28,607 bases of DNA. It comes from Flavobacteriaceae bacterium UBA5544. Its GTDB lineage: Bacteria > Bacteroidota > Bacteroidia > Flavobacteriales > Flavobacteriaceae. The stretch lies in assembly GCA_002426755.1 (NCBI GenBank), contig DINI01000006.1, positions 147,755 through 176,361 on the forward strand, given 5' to 3'. The notes beneath the pieces are model-generated. The model ran no database searches and was not told the origin of the DNA. It was given only the letters and a program-made list of their open reading frames with translations. Below are positions 7,776 through 15,506 of the stretch, piece by piece. Position 1 is the first letter of the stretch. Each line of letters opens with the position of its first letter. Both the position numbers and the translations under genes were made by a program.

Positions 7776-8687
7776 TTATGGCAACATTTTTAAGGTGTTC
7801 ACCTCTTGTTCTGTCAAATGTTTCCAATGGCCACGCGGAATGTCCTTTTTGGTCAATCCAGCGATTGCAACACAATCTAATTTTACAATTTCATATTTTA
7901 AATGATCAAAAATTGTACGTATCAATGTGTTTCCTGTATTCTTTATTTTTAACCCTATTTGATTTTTTGATTCACCATCAATATAACTAATTTCTTCAAC
8001 ATTGACAGCCTTTCCTTCAACTTTTAGTCCTGCTTGAATCTGTTTTAAATCTTCTAATTTTAGATTCTTATCCAACTCTACTTGAAACAATCTCGGAACA
8101 CCATTTTTTGAATTGGTGAATTTTTTAATCAATACATCGTCATTTGTAAACAAAATCAATCCCAAGGAGTTTCGACCCAAACGCCCAATTGGTTTGATAC
8201 GAGCAGTTGTAGCGTTGGCGACCAAATCCATGACAGTTCGGCCCTTTCCTTCACTTGTGGTGGTGGCAAATCCTTTTGGCTTATTCAATAAAACATAGGC
8301 TTTCTTTTCAGGAGAAATACGTGCACCATCAAATTTCACCTCATCATCAAGTTTTACTTTATAGCCCATTTCCGTAATGATTTTCCCATTCACAGTCACA
8401 CTTCCTGTGGCAATGTGCATATCAGCGTCACGGCGTGAGCACATTCCAGAATTGGCTATGTATTTGTTCAAACGGATTTCATCTGGATTTGATTTTTTAA
8501 CGGGCGCTTTCATCTCTGATTGTGTCCTATCTGCGGGACCTTGACGCTTTTTCATTGGTGCATTGCCTCTTGCAAAACTTTTGCTTTTAGCATTATCCCT
8601 GCCTCTGCCAGATACTTTATTGGTACCCTTACTTTCTCCTCTACCTGAAGATTTCCCTTTTCCGCTACTGCCTTGATGTCTGGTCAT
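7776..8687 (-). CDS. RluB/RsuA-like rRNA pseudouridine synthase homolog with altered catalytic residue
   Basis: The 303 residues comprise a basic, glycine- and serine-rich tail (about 1-68), an S4 RNA-binding domain (about 71-118, RLNKYIANSGMCSRRDAD) and an RluB-type pseudouridine synthase domain (about 128-303, YVLLNKPKGF onward). The family signature GRLD should carry the catalytic aspartate, but here it reads GRLGRNSLG with glycine at 171 (codon GGT, 8175-8177). GAT would restore Asp by one base. The rest of the domain looks intact, including LFTNDD and the C-terminal IPRGHWKHLT. Loss of this Asp abolishes activity in known enzymes, so the protein may be a binding factor, an inactive enzyme, or misread at one base. 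It lies downstream of the UbiA gene. Confidence 0.85.
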   Translation of the reverse strand: MTRHQGSSGKGKSSGRGESKGTNKVSGRGRDNAKSKSFARGNAPMKKRQGPADRTQSEMKAPVKKSNPDEIRLNKYIANSGMCSRRDADMHIATGSVTVNGKIITEMGYKVKLDDEVKFDGARISPEKKAYVLLNKPKGFATTTSEGKGRTVMDLVANATTARIKPIGRLGRNSLGLILFTNDDVLIKKFTNSKNGVPRLFQVELDKNLKLEDLKQIQAGLKVEGKAVNVEEISYIDGESKNQIGLKIKNTGNTLIRTIFDHLKYEIVKLDCVAIAGLTKKDIPRGHWKHLTEQEVNTLKMLP

Positions 8688-8706
8688 TTTTCATTTCTTT
8701 AAGTTG

Positions 8707-8714
8707 CAAAGATA
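8707..8714 (-). promoter_or_regulatory. Promoter -7 element of the rluB-like gene
   Basis: TATCTTTG on the minus strand (8714-8707), followed by CA, is a perfect TAnnTTTG element. It lies 19 bases before the ATG, in the 57-base gap after the UbiA gene. No good TTG is seen at the expected -33 distance. It suggests that the gene has its own promoter as well as read-through from the mevalonate genes. Confidence 0.5.
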
Positions 8715-8744
8715 ATCTATATAATTACGATTAACGATTTATTT

Positions 8745-9647
8745 TCAAATTCGGTTGAGAACCACATTGACGTTTATTAAGACAATGCAAAATACACCGG
8801 CAACAATTATAAATTTCAGAATATTGTGCAATATGAGATAATGCGTTTTTGTTCTTGATTTCCAAAGGAAAAGAATGAAAACCATCAGTAACAAGGCACT
8901 CAAATAAAAGAAATAATTCATGTGCCCAATATTGAAGTGTTTTACCAAAAGGATGGTGGGAATCAAAGTTAAAAATGCTAAAACCGTCAGCATTATTTTT
9001 GAGACATTTTCACCATAAACGATTGGAATTGTTTGATAATTCTGCGCCAAATCACCTTTGATGTTTTCCAAATCCTTGGTCAATTCTCGCATGGAGATAA
9101 TCAAAAATAAAAACATGGCATGCACGAAAATGACGTGTTCAAAATTTTTATAATAAATAAAAATGGCAAAAAATGGTGTGATGGTGAGAATCGCTGATGT
9201 GAGATTTCCTATAAATGGTAATTTTTTGAGTTTATGTGAATAGAACCAAATGCCAAAAATATAAGCAGAAAAGAAAATCACCGCATTGAAAGACACATAG
9301 CTGGCCATGACCACGGCAAGGAAATTCAACACGAAATAGAAGGACAGTTTTGTATTTTGACTCACTAATCTATCCAACATGGATTTGTTCGGACGATTGA
9401 TTAAATCTTTCTCGGAATCATAAAAATTGTTGATAATATATCCAGCCGCAATCGTGGATGCGGAAGCCAAGACCAACATAAACAAATTCAAATCAAGAAC
9501 GACTTGCCGCAAAGTTTTATCATGCGCCAAAATATAAATGGACGTTAAGTATTGGGCAATGACAATGATGAGAATGTTATACCCACGAACAACAGAAAAC
9601 ATGCTAAAAAACTTCAGCAATACATGTTTTTGTTTTCTGGATAACAT
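8745..9647 (-). CDS. UbiA-family prenyltransferase, geranylgeranylglycerol-phosphate type
   Basis: This 300-residue integral membrane protein has about eight or nine helices. The first Asp-rich loop is IINNFYDSEKDLINRP (D77, D81) and the second is KDLENIKGD (D192, D199). These bind the magnesium-pyrophosphate of the prenyl donor in the UbiA superfamily. Bacteroidota homologs of this kind are usually named geranylgeranylglycerol-phosphate geranylgeranyltransferase-like after archaeal lipid enzymes, but a quinone- or other polyprenyl-transfer role is equally possible. It lies 10 bases after the mevalonate kinase gene, in a run that makes isoprenoid precursors, which supports a prenyl substrate. 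The acceptor is not determined. Confidence 0.83.
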   Translation of the reverse strand: MLSRKQKHVLLKFFSMFSVVRGYNILIIVIAQYLTSIYILAHDKTLRQVVLDLNLFMLVLASASTIAAGYIINNFYDSEKDLINRPNKSMLDRLVSQNTKLSFYFVLNFLAVVMASYVSFNAVIFFSAYIFGIWFYSHKLKKLPFIGNLTSAILTITPFFAIFIYYKNFEHVIFVHAMFLFLIISMRELTKDLENIKGDLAQNYQTIPIVYGENVSKIMLTVLAFLTLIPTILLVKHFNIGHMNYFFYLSALLLMVFILFLWKSRTKTHYLILHNILKFIIVAGVFCIVLINVNVVLNRI

Positions 9648-9657
9648 GATTTGAAAT

Positions 9658-10587
9658 TTAGAAGTTGTAGACCACTTCTAATTTATAATTTGCAAGTGAT
9701 GATTTTGCTTTATCAATGTCTTCGGTGAATCCTAAAATATAGCCACCGCCACCAGAACCACACAGTTTTAGGTAATAATCGTTGGTGTCAATTCCTTTTT
9801 TCCATAAATCATGAAATTCTTGAGGAATCATCGGTTTGAAATGGTTCAACACTACTTTTGATAATTTTTTTGTGTTGCTGAACAAGGATTTGACATCTCC
9901 TTTCAGGAAGTCCTCCACACAAGCATCCGTATGTTTGATGAATTGGTTTTTCAACATTCTTCGGAAACCTTCCTGTTTCATATTTTCCATGAAAATACTG
10001 ACCATCGGAGCGGTTTCACCAATAATGCCACTATCCAATAAAAATACAGCACCTTTGCCATCCGTTTTTTGGGAAGGAATGCCCGTGGCTTCAATATTAT
10101 CTTTAGAATTAATAAGAATTGGAATACTCAAATAACTGTTCAATGGGTCCAAACCTGAAGACTTGCCATGAAAAAACGATTCCATTTCAGAGAAAATCGA
10201 TTTTAATGTCAAGAGTTTTTCACGCGTCAGATTCTCTAAAACCGTAATTTTATTTTGAGCATATTTATCATAAATTGCTGCAACCAATGCACCACTACTG
10301 CCAACTCCATAACCTTGAGGAATGGAGGAATCAAAGTACATTCCTGCATTGACATCTGCCTCTAAAGATTCGATATCAAAAGTCACCAATTCAGGGTTGA
10401 TGGTTTTTAGATGCGCCACAAATCGTTTAAGATTGTTGTTGGATTTGAGAGCCGTTTCAGACTGAAGCCCGTCCGTTTTCAATGCACCATTATAAAAATT
10501 ATAAGGAATTGATAAGCCTTTGGAATCTTTGATAATCCCATACTCTCCGAAGAGTAAGATTTTTGAGTAGAATAGCGGTCCTTTCAT
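9658..10587 (-). CDS. mvk: Mevalonate kinase (GHMP family)
   Basis: This 309-residue GHMP kinase uses the ATG at 10587; a TTG nine bases upstream falls in a repeat and is a poor start. The ATP-binding loop is PQGYGVGSSGA (90-100). HGKSSGLDP (140-148) holds the catalytic-base Asp147, and KLCGSGGGGYILGF is the C-terminal GHMP motif. The N-terminal FYSKILLFGEYGI matches the KxxLxGEH-type motif of mevalonate kinases. It phosphorylates mevalonate with ATP in isopentenyl diphosphate synthesis. Its partner mvaD lies just upstream, separated by a four-helix-bundle cassette. I see no separate phosphomevalonate kinase in the window, so phosphomevalonate specificity is an alternative. Confidence 0.83.
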   Translation of the reverse strand: MKGPLFYSKILLFGEYGIIKDSKGLSIPYNFYNGALKTDGLQSETALKSNNNLKRFVAHLKTINPELVTFDIESLEADVNAGMYFDSSIPQGYGVGSSGALVAAIYDKYAQNKITVLENLTREKLLTLKSIFSEMESFFHGKSSGLDPLNSYLSIPILINSKDNIEATGIPSQKTDGKGAVFLLDSGIIGETAPMVSIFMENMKQEGFRRMLKNQFIKHTDACVEDFLKGDVKSLFSNTKKLSKVVLNHFKPMIPQEFHDLWKKGIDTNDYYLKLCGSGGGGYILGFTEDIDKAKSSLANYKLEVVYNF

Positions 10588-10601
10588 GATATTCAATTGA
10601 T

Positions 10602-10626
10602 AATTAACAATGCATAATTGATAATT
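10602..10626 (+). repeat. Left inverted repeat of the four-helix-bundle cassette
   Basis: AATTAACAATG (10602-10612), then CAT, then AATTGATAATT (10616-10626). A further AATTGATAATT copy lies just outside at 10595-10605. The repeat sits directly upstream of the mevalonate kinase ATG and so may influence its translation. Confidence 0.7.
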
Positions 10627-10978
10627 ATTTTTGTTTTGCCGTTTTTATGATACTTGTAAGAAGTTTTAAAATTTCTTTTATATCAAATTGAATACTAATA
10701 TATTCAGAATTATTTAAATAACCTGTTTCTTTCAGCAAATCTAACCAATATTCCGTTTCATTCGCCTCTTTCAACGCCACAGAAAGCTTATGGATAAAAT
10801 CAGCTTTGCTTTCGGCATGTTCTGCTTCCCTTACATTGGCTCCAACGGATGTCCCAGAACGCAACAATTGCTTGGAAAGTATATATTCCTTCTTCTCTTC
10901 AACTAAAAACTTATACAAATGTACGATTCTAATCGCAAATTGATAACTTTTTATTTTTACAACATTGTCGCTCTTCAT
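10625..10978 (-). CDS. Four-helix-bundle protein (S23/IVP-like, Avd-related fold)
   Basis: This is a 117-residue protein from the ATG at 10978; a TTG at 10984 lies in the flanking repeat. The order is IKSYQFAIRIVHLYKFL, LSKQLLRSGTSVGANVREAEHAESKADFIHKL and ALKEANETEYWLDLL. This is the signature of the family first seen in 23S rRNA intervening sequences and also related to the Avd accessory proteins of diversity-generating retroelements. These proteins form pentameric barrels that bind nucleic acid, but no general function is agreed. It is the only gene in an inverted-repeat cassette between mvaD and mevalonate kinase, with no evident link to isoprenoid synthesis. No reverse transcriptase or template repeat is nearby. 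Confidence 0.88.
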   Translation of the reverse strand: MKSDNVVKIKSYQFAIRIVHLYKFLVEEKKEYILSKQLLRSGTSVGANVREAEHAESKADFIHKLSVALKEANETEYWLDLLKETGYLNNSEYISIQFDIKEILKLLTSIIKTAKQK

Positions 10979-10982
10979 TATC

Positions 10983-11007
10983 AATTATCAATTTTACATT
11001 GTTAATT
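10983..11007 (-). repeat. Right inverted repeat of the four-helix-bundle cassette
   Basis: Read on the minus strand from 11007: AATTAACAATG, TAA, AATTGATAATT, followed by GATAAT. The TAA here is the stop codon of diphosphomevalonate decarboxylase, and the repeat also encodes its last residues. The four-helix-bundle ATG begins 5 bases beyond it. Confidence 0.7.
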
Positions 11008-12079
11008 GCCTGGCACCAAACCCGATTTGGTCGCAAATATAATGTCCATTTTGACAATATGCAACTAACTCACTTTTAATAAACTCCAAGATTTTTGTGG
11101 TTTCATTTTTTGGATAGAGCACATGAACATTCGCCCCTGCATCCAACGTAAAACTAACATGAAGCCCAGTATCTTGTCTAAATTGCCAGATTTTATTGAT
11201 GATTTCCAAGGTATTTGGCTTCATCAAAATAAAATAAGGCATACTGGTCATCATCATGGCATGTAGCGTCAAGGCTTCGCTTTCAATTAAAGCAATAAAA
11301 CTGTCCAAATTACCAGATTCCAGAATTGGTTTCAGTTTTTCAAGATTACCGTGTGCTTGTTGAAATCGATTCCCTGCATATGGATGATTGTGCATCAAAT
11401 TATGGCCGACAGTACTGCTGACTTGCTTTTCACCTTTATCAACCAGCAAGATAGTATCTTGGTATTGTTTAAAATTCTTGTGTACTTCGTATGGATATTT
11501 GATTCCGTATAAATCCGTGCTGCCTTCAATAGAATCAGTTTGTCCCCAAACGATTAAATCGCCTTCGATACTTCTGCATGCGCTTCCCGAACCTAAACGT
11601 GATAAAAAAGATACTTTTTGAGTGAAGAATTCATTTTTTGTTTCAGGTTGAAGCCTTTTTTCAATACTCATCAAACACAAAGCCAATGCACTCATTCCTG
11701 AAGCTGAAGAAGCAATTCCTGAACTATGCGGAAAGGTGTTTTTCGTTTCAATTACAAAATGGTACGTTTTTAAGAAAGGTAAATAAACTTCAACTCTTTC
11801 AAAAAAAGTTTGAATTTTTGGTTTGAAATCATCCTTCTTGTCACCATCCAAAAACACCTCAAAGGAAAAATCACCAGTGTTTTCTATTTTAGAAAAGGTC
11901 AAAGAGGTGATTGTTTTGCAGTTATTAAGTGTAAAACTTATTGATGGATTTTCAGGGATTTGGTCTTTCTTTTTCCCCCAATATTTAATGAGTGCAATGT
12001 TACTTGGCGATTCCCAAGTTACTTTTCCATTTTGAACACTCTGTGAATATGCTTTAGGAATAAAATCTTGTTCTGTCAT
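10994..12079 (-). CDS. mvaD: Diphosphomevalonate decarboxylase
   Basis: This 361-residue GHMP-fold enzyme converts mevalonate 5-diphosphate to isopentenyl diphosphate with ATP, in the cytoplasm. Family motifs are clear: PSNIALIKYWGKKKD (25-39), the ATP loop FPHSSGIASSASGMSALA (116-133), GSGSACRSI (163-171), and TLDAGANVH (311-319) containing the catalytic Asp313. It starts 3 bases after the DUF1697 gene. Its last codons and stop fall inside the right repeat of the four-helix-bundle cassette, so the natural C-terminus may have been altered by that insertion. With mevalonate kinase it shows that this organism uses the mevalonate route. Confidence 0.93.
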   Translation of the reverse strand: MTEQDFIPKAYSQSVQNGKVTWESPSNIALIKYWGKKKDQIPENPSISFTLNNCKTITSLTFSKIENTGDFSFEVFLDGDKKDDFKPKIQTFFERVEVYLPFLKTYHFVIETKNTFPHSSGIASSASGMSALALCLMSIEKRLQPETKNEFFTQKVSFLSRLGSGSACRSIEGDLIVWGQTDSIEGSTDLYGIKYPYEVHKNFKQYQDTILLVDKGEKQVSSTVGHNLMHNHPYAGNRFQQAHGNLEKLKPILESGNLDSFIALIESEALTLHAMMMTSMPYFILMKPNTLEIINKIWQFRQDTGLHVSFTLDAGANVHVLYPKNETTKILEFIKSELVAYCQNGHYICDQIGFGARQLTM

Positions 12080-12082
12080 TGG

Positions 12083-12616
12083 CTATTCTTCTGCTGACAA
12101 AGATAACAGTTTTACTATTGTGTTAAAGTTTCTTGCCGTACCAATGACTTTCAATTTTCGTTCGAAAGTAGCCATATTGAATTTTGCCTTACCATACCCT
12201 GCTGAACTATGAAAATATAGAGTGTCATCTTTTATAACAACTTCTTCATTTTCATACCACATTGATTTGACTTCCTTCAACAATTCTTTGTTTGGAGTTT
12301 TATTGAGCATGATGAAATAGCTCTGTTCTTTTATTTCATCTGAAAATGGTGAGGCGTCAAAAACGTCTTGTAATTCACTTCTTGTCTTTACAATTACCGA
12401 CACCTCAAAGCCGAAATGCGATTTAATGGCTTTTTCAATTTTGTCCTGTATTTCATTTGATTTCATAGACGACCGCAACAGCACATTGCCACTTTGAATG
12501 TAGGTTTGAACGTTTTCAAATCCTTCTTTTGACAATAACTCTCGAAGTTCTGCCATTGGGACTTTTTTGTGTCCACCGACGTTGATGCCTTTTAGGAGTG
12601 CGATGAAAATTTTCAT
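12083..12616 (-). CDS. DUF1697 family protein
   Basis: This 177-residue protein starts at the ATG at 12616 (MKIFIALLKGINVGG). A longer frame reaches back to 12742, but that part lies within the upstream flavoprotein gene and does not look like protein. The opening LLKGINVGGHKKVPMAELR and YIQSGNVLL are hallmarks of DUF1697, a widespread cytoplasmic family without a proven biochemical role. The ATG is 1 base after the stop of the YhiN-like gene, and mvaD starts 3 bases after its own stop, so it is embedded in the operon. No catalytic motif can be named. Confidence 0.85.
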   Translation of the reverse strand: MKIFIALLKGINVGGHKKVPMAELRELLSKEGFENVQTYIQSGNVLLRSSMKSNEIQDKIEKAIKSHFGFEVSVIVKTRSELQDVFDASPFSDEIKEQSYFIMLNKTPNKELLKEVKSMWYENEEVVIKDDTLYFHSSAGYGKAKFNMATFERKLKVIGTARNFNTIVKLLSLSAEE

Positions 12617-12617
12617 T

Positions 12618-13829
12618 TTAAATTGATTTTGCCACAATGTATGCTCCAGTCCATGCATTTTGAAAGTTAAATCCTCCAGTAACGGCATCCACATTAATGA
12701 CTTCTCCTGCAAAATACATATTGCCATGAAGTTTACTTTCAAAAGTTTTAAAATTGATTTCTTTTAAATCGATGCCTCCAGCGGTGACGAATTCTTCCTT
12801 AAAAGTGCTTTTTCCATCTACTTTGAAGATGGCTTGGGTTAATTGTGATGCCAAATTTTCTAATTGTTGCTTGTTAAGGTCCGCCCAACGCGTTTCGTCT
12901 TTCATTTCAGAAGCTAAAACAAGTTTTTGCCAGAGACGTTTTGGCAAATCGAATTGTGCGGATTTAAACACGGTTTTCTTGGCCAGTTCAAGTTTGAATA
13001 TTTTTAATAACTCTAAACAATCGTCAAATGACTTTCTGATAAAATTGACCTCTATGTCGAATTGATAATTTCTTTTTGCGAGTTCAATCGCTCCAAACGC
13101 GGATAGCTTTAAGATTGAAGGAGCGCTCATACCAACGTGTGTAATAAGTAACGGTCCTTCGCTCCAAAGTTCTGTTCCTATTACTTTAACCTCAACATTT
13201 AATGCGACGACTCCTGGGATATCCTTGATTCGTTCATCTTTGATATCGAAAGTAAAAAGGGATGGAACTGGTTGCACAATTGTATGGCCTAAATCTTCCA
13301 GGAGTTTCCAGATTTTTGGGTTGCTTCCGGTGGCGATAAGAAGTTTTTCGCAAACAAATTCATCAGTTTTAGTATTTACTTGAAAACCTCTCGACTGCGC
13401 TCGAGGCGACAGATTTGTTACACTTTGATTATACAACACTTCAACATTATGCTTTTTTGCTTCTTTTAAAAAACAATCAATAATGGTTTGTGAACTGTCT
13501 GTGGTGGGAAACATTCTACCATCTTCTTCAATCTTTAATGGAACGCCTCGTTTTTCAAACCACTCTATGGTATCGCCAGTCATGAACTGATGGAAAGGAC
13601 CGAGTAATTCTTTTTCGCCCCTGGGATAATTCTGTATCAATTCCGAAGGTATGAATTCGGCATGGGTGACGTTGCAGCGACCACCACCTGAAACTTTCAC
13701 CTTTTGAAGACCTTCCTTTCCTCTTTCGAGAATAGCTACTTTTAGTGAAGGATTTAATTCTGCAATGTTGATGGCTGCAAAAAAACCGGCAGCCCCTCCT
13801 CCAACGATAATGATATCTTTTTCAATCAT
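12618..13829 (-). CDS. HI0933/YhiN-like FAD-dependent oxidoreductase
   Basis: This 403-residue flavoprotein has an N-terminal dinucleotide fold, DIIIVGGGAAGFFAA (5-19). Next come KVSGGGRCNVTH (45-56), the family block that contacts FAD, then ATGSNPK in the middle, and the C-terminal VTAGGIDLKEIN and YFAGEVINVDAVTGGFNFQNAW. It matches the HI0933/YhiN/BaiN family, whose physiological substrates are mostly unknown. Residues 141-148 (SPRAQSRG) are encoded by a palindromic DNA repeat that is in frame and looks like an insertion in the second domain. It overlaps the GDPD gene by 4 bases and ends 1 base before DUF1697, so it is a mid-operon gene. Confidence 0.87.
   Translation of the reverse strand: MIEKDIIIVGGGAAGFFAAINIAELNPSLKVAILERGKEGLQKVKVSGGGRCNVTHAEFIPSELIQNYPRGEKELLGPFHQFMTGDTIEWFEKRGVPLKIEEDGRMFPTTDSSQTIIDCFLKEAKKHNVEVLYNQSVTNLSPRAQSRGFQVNTKTDEFVCEKLLIATGSNPKIWKLLEDLGHTIVQPVPSLFTFDIKDERIKDIPGVVALNVEVKVIGTELWSEGPLLITHVGMSAPSILKLSAFGAIELAKRNYQFDIEVNFIRKSFDDCLELLKIFKLELAKKTVFKSAQFDLPKRLWQKLVLASEMKDETRWADLNKQQLENLASQLTQAIFKVDGKSTFKEEFVTAGGIDLKEINFKTFESKLHGNMYFAGEVINVDAVTGGFNFQNAWTGAYIVAKSI
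13387..13410. repeat. Palindromic repeat embedded in frame in the YhiN-like gene
   Basis: The plus strand reads CCTCTCGACTGCGCTCGAGG (13387-13406) and then CGAC. TCGA flanks a CTGCGC centre, and CCTC/GAGG extend the arms with one bulge. The sequence is GC-rich in an AT-rich gene and, from memory, resembles short dispersed palindromes common between genes in flavobacterial genomes. It keeps the frame and encodes SPRAQSRG. Confidence 0.6.
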
Positions 13830-14503
13830 AGTCTATCTGGCTTGTCGGAGATGATGCCATCAACACCATATCTTTTCATTCGTGCGATAGTATCATTCAT
13901 ATTAGCGGTCCAAGCAATAACTTTATAACCTAACTCGTGTGCTTCCCTGACGATTTTTTCCGAAATAATTGCTGTGTTCGGATGAATATACTGTGCTTTT
14001 ACCGTATTTCCAAAGTCAATTGCCTCCTCCATGCTTGCTTTAGTCAGCACGCCCAACGGAATGCTTTCATCTATTTGATAAACATCCTGTAACTCTTTGT
14101 ACTGAAAACTTGAAACGATGAAATGATTGTAAGAATAATTACGTTTTTTGATATATGATTTAATAATCTCACAGGTTTTAGTGGCAGTTCCAACTCCCTT
14201 TAATTCAATATTTAAAATGCACCGAGCGTTGATGATGTCTAAAACTTCAATTAGTGTTGGAATTCGGTATTTATCGCCAACTCTTAATACTTTGAGCTCA
14301 TCGAGAGTCCAAGAGGAAATTTCACCAGAACCATTGGTCATTCTATCTAAAGTCAAGTCGTGAAAAACGACGAGTTCACCAGACGCACAGAGGTGTACGT
14401 CAATCTCAATGCCATCAACGCCCATTTCAAGAGCTTTCTCCATGGATTCTATCGTGTTTTCGGCTATATATGCCGCCGCGCCGCGATGACCTATTTTAAT
14501 CAT
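13826..14503 (-). CDS. Glycerophosphodiester phosphodiesterase
   Basis: This 225-residue GDPD-family TIM barrel hydrolyses glycerophosphodiesters to glycerol 3-phosphate and an alcohol. The active site is complete: GHRG (5-8, catalytic H6), AENT (14-17), GIEIDVH with E33, D35 and H37, and VVFHD with H48. The C-terminal VIAWTANMNDTIARMKRYGVDGIISDKP is the usual end of the barrel. It lacks a signal peptide, so a cytoplasmic, UgpQ-like form is likely. It starts 12 bases after the thioesterase gene and overlaps the flavoprotein gene by 4, so it is co-transcribed with both. The preferred headgroup is unknown. Confidence 0.92.
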   Translation of the reverse strand: MIKIGHRGAAAYIAENTIESMEKALEMGVDGIEIDVHLCASGELVVFHDLTLDRMTNGSGEISSWTLDELKVLRVGDKYRIPTLIEVLDIINARCILNIELKGVGTATKTCEIIKSYIKKRNYSYNHFIVSSFQYKELQDVYQIDESIPLGVLTKASMEEAIDFGNTVKAQYIHPNTAIISEKIVREAHELGYKVIAWTANMNDTIARMKRYGVDGIISDKPDRL

Positions 14504-14515
14504 AGCTTTATTTTT

Positions 14516-15376
14516 TTATTTAGGCCGCATGAGTCCCTCTTGTGCTACCGAAGCAATAAGTTTACCATCCCGGGAGAAGATATTTCCTTTTGCAAACCCT
14601 CTGGCGCTGGATGTATTGGGCGATTCGATAGCATATAACAACCAATCGTCAAAATCAAAATCTCTAAAATACCACATGGAATGATCTAAACTAGCCGTTT
14701 GAGTGTTGCCCCAATGTGCTTTGCTCGCATGACGGTTCATAGCCGCTGCTAGAATATTGTAATCCGAAATGTAGGTAAGTATTTGTTGCTTAGAAGCCAA
14801 ATCAAGGTTGGACGTATCTCCATTGAGCTTGAACCAGACGTTAGTGACCGGTGGCAAATTTTCTTTATTGAATGGGTTGACAACCTCAACGGGTTTAAAT
14901 TCGATAGGGCGATCTATGGACATGTAAATCTTGGTACGTGGTGGTATAGCTTCACCAAATTGCTGCAACATGTCTGTCCAACTCAAAAGTTCTTCAGGTT
15001 GCCTAATGCTTTTGGGCATGTCTATCTGATGACTGTAGCCTTCTTCCTTCTTATGAAAGGATGCAGAAAGGATAAAGATTGTGGTTTCGTTTTGATGAGC
15101 TGTGACTCTTCTAACAGAAAAACTTCCGCCATCTCTTACAATGCTTACATTATATGAAATTGGCAGCTCCAAATTACCAGGTTCTAGAAAATATGCGTGC
15201 ATGGAGTGTAGAATTCTTCCATTGGCGATGGTTCTCGTAGCTGCATTAATGGCCTGAGCCAATACTTGTCCTCCGAATACGTTTGGGCTCCCTACCGTTT
15301 TACTGTTTCCAATGAACTCGGTGTCACTAATCTGTTGAAGTGTTATAAGTTGGAGTAGGTCGGTAACAGTTGTCAT
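14516..15376 (-). CDS. tesB: Acyl-CoA thioesterase II
   Basis: This 286-residue double-hotdog thioesterase hydrolyses acyl-CoA to free fatty acid and CoA. The first hotdog holds FGGQVLAQAI (34-43), and SMHAYFLEPG (58-67) follows. The catalytic triad matches E. coli TesB: D205 in YISDYNIL, S229 in TASLDHSMWYF (the position of T228) and Q279 in SVAQEGL. The length equals that of the E. coli enzyme. It is the first gene of a long minus-strand run and has a good promoter 22 bases upstream. It probably acts in fatty-acid or CoA balance, and its role relative to the mevalonate genes downstream is not evident. Confidence 0.93.
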   Translation of the reverse strand: MTTVTDLLQLITLQQISDTEFIGNSKTVGSPNVFGGQVLAQAINAATRTIANGRILHSMHAYFLEPGNLELPISYNVSIVRDGGSFSVRRVTAHQNETTIFILSASFHKKEEGYSHQIDMPKSIRQPEELLSWTDMLQQFGEAIPPRTKIYMSIDRPIEFKPVEVVNPFNKENLPPVTNVWFKLNGDTSNLDLASKQQILTYISDYNILAAAMNRHASKAHWGNTQTASLDHSMWYFRDFDFDDWLLYAIESPNTSSARGFAKGNIFSRDGKLIASVAQEGLMRPK

Positions 15377-15398
15377 GATAATAGATGTTTATTCTCTT

Positions 15399-15432
15399 CA
15401 AAGCTATTAAAATGTGATATTGAATGCTACAA
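15399..15432 (-). promoter_or_regulatory. Promoter of the tesB-mevalonate operon
   Basis: On the minus strand TAGCTTTG (15406-15399) matches TAnnTTTG exactly. TTG (15432-15430) lies 23 bases upstream, within the 17-23 spacing of flavobacterial sigma-A promoters. The -7 element is 22 bases before the tesB ATG, giving a short leader. Confidence 0.6.
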
Positions 15433-15506
15433 ATTTTATAAATAGTTTAAGATATTAAATTTTTGATTGGTTTAGTATCGTTTTATATTGTTTAAAAATA
15501 CCAGAT

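Larger units (their letters stand above)
10602..11007. mobile_element. Putative small cassette: four-helix-bundle gene bounded by inverted repeats
   Basis: The segment is framed by AATTAACAATG, three variable bases and AATTGATAATT at 10602-10626, and by the same sequence inverted at 10983-11007. The two 25-base ends agree at 23 positions. Between them lies only the four-helix-bundle gene. It separates mvaD from mevalonate kinase, two genes that would otherwise be adjacent, and the right end overlaps the last codons and stop of mvaD. There is no transposase, so any movement would need help from elsewhere. Calling it mobile is inference from structure only. Confidence 0.5.

Noticed and set aside
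7700..7990. Plus-strand open frame of 96 codons
   Set aside because: It mostly runs antisense through the end of the rluB-like gene and has no recognisable protein features.
10588..10596. TTG start for mevalonate kinase
   Set aside because: The TTG lies in the AATTGATAATT repeat. The ATG at 10587 matches the family N-terminus.
10625..10978. Diversity-generating retroelement built around the Avd-like protein
   Set aside because: No reverse transcriptase, template repeat or variable repeat is present nearby.
12617..12742. Longer DUF1697 start with 42 extra residues
   Set aside because: It overlaps the C-terminal codons of the YhiN-like gene. The family start MKIFIALLKGINVGG begins at 12616, one base after the previous stop.
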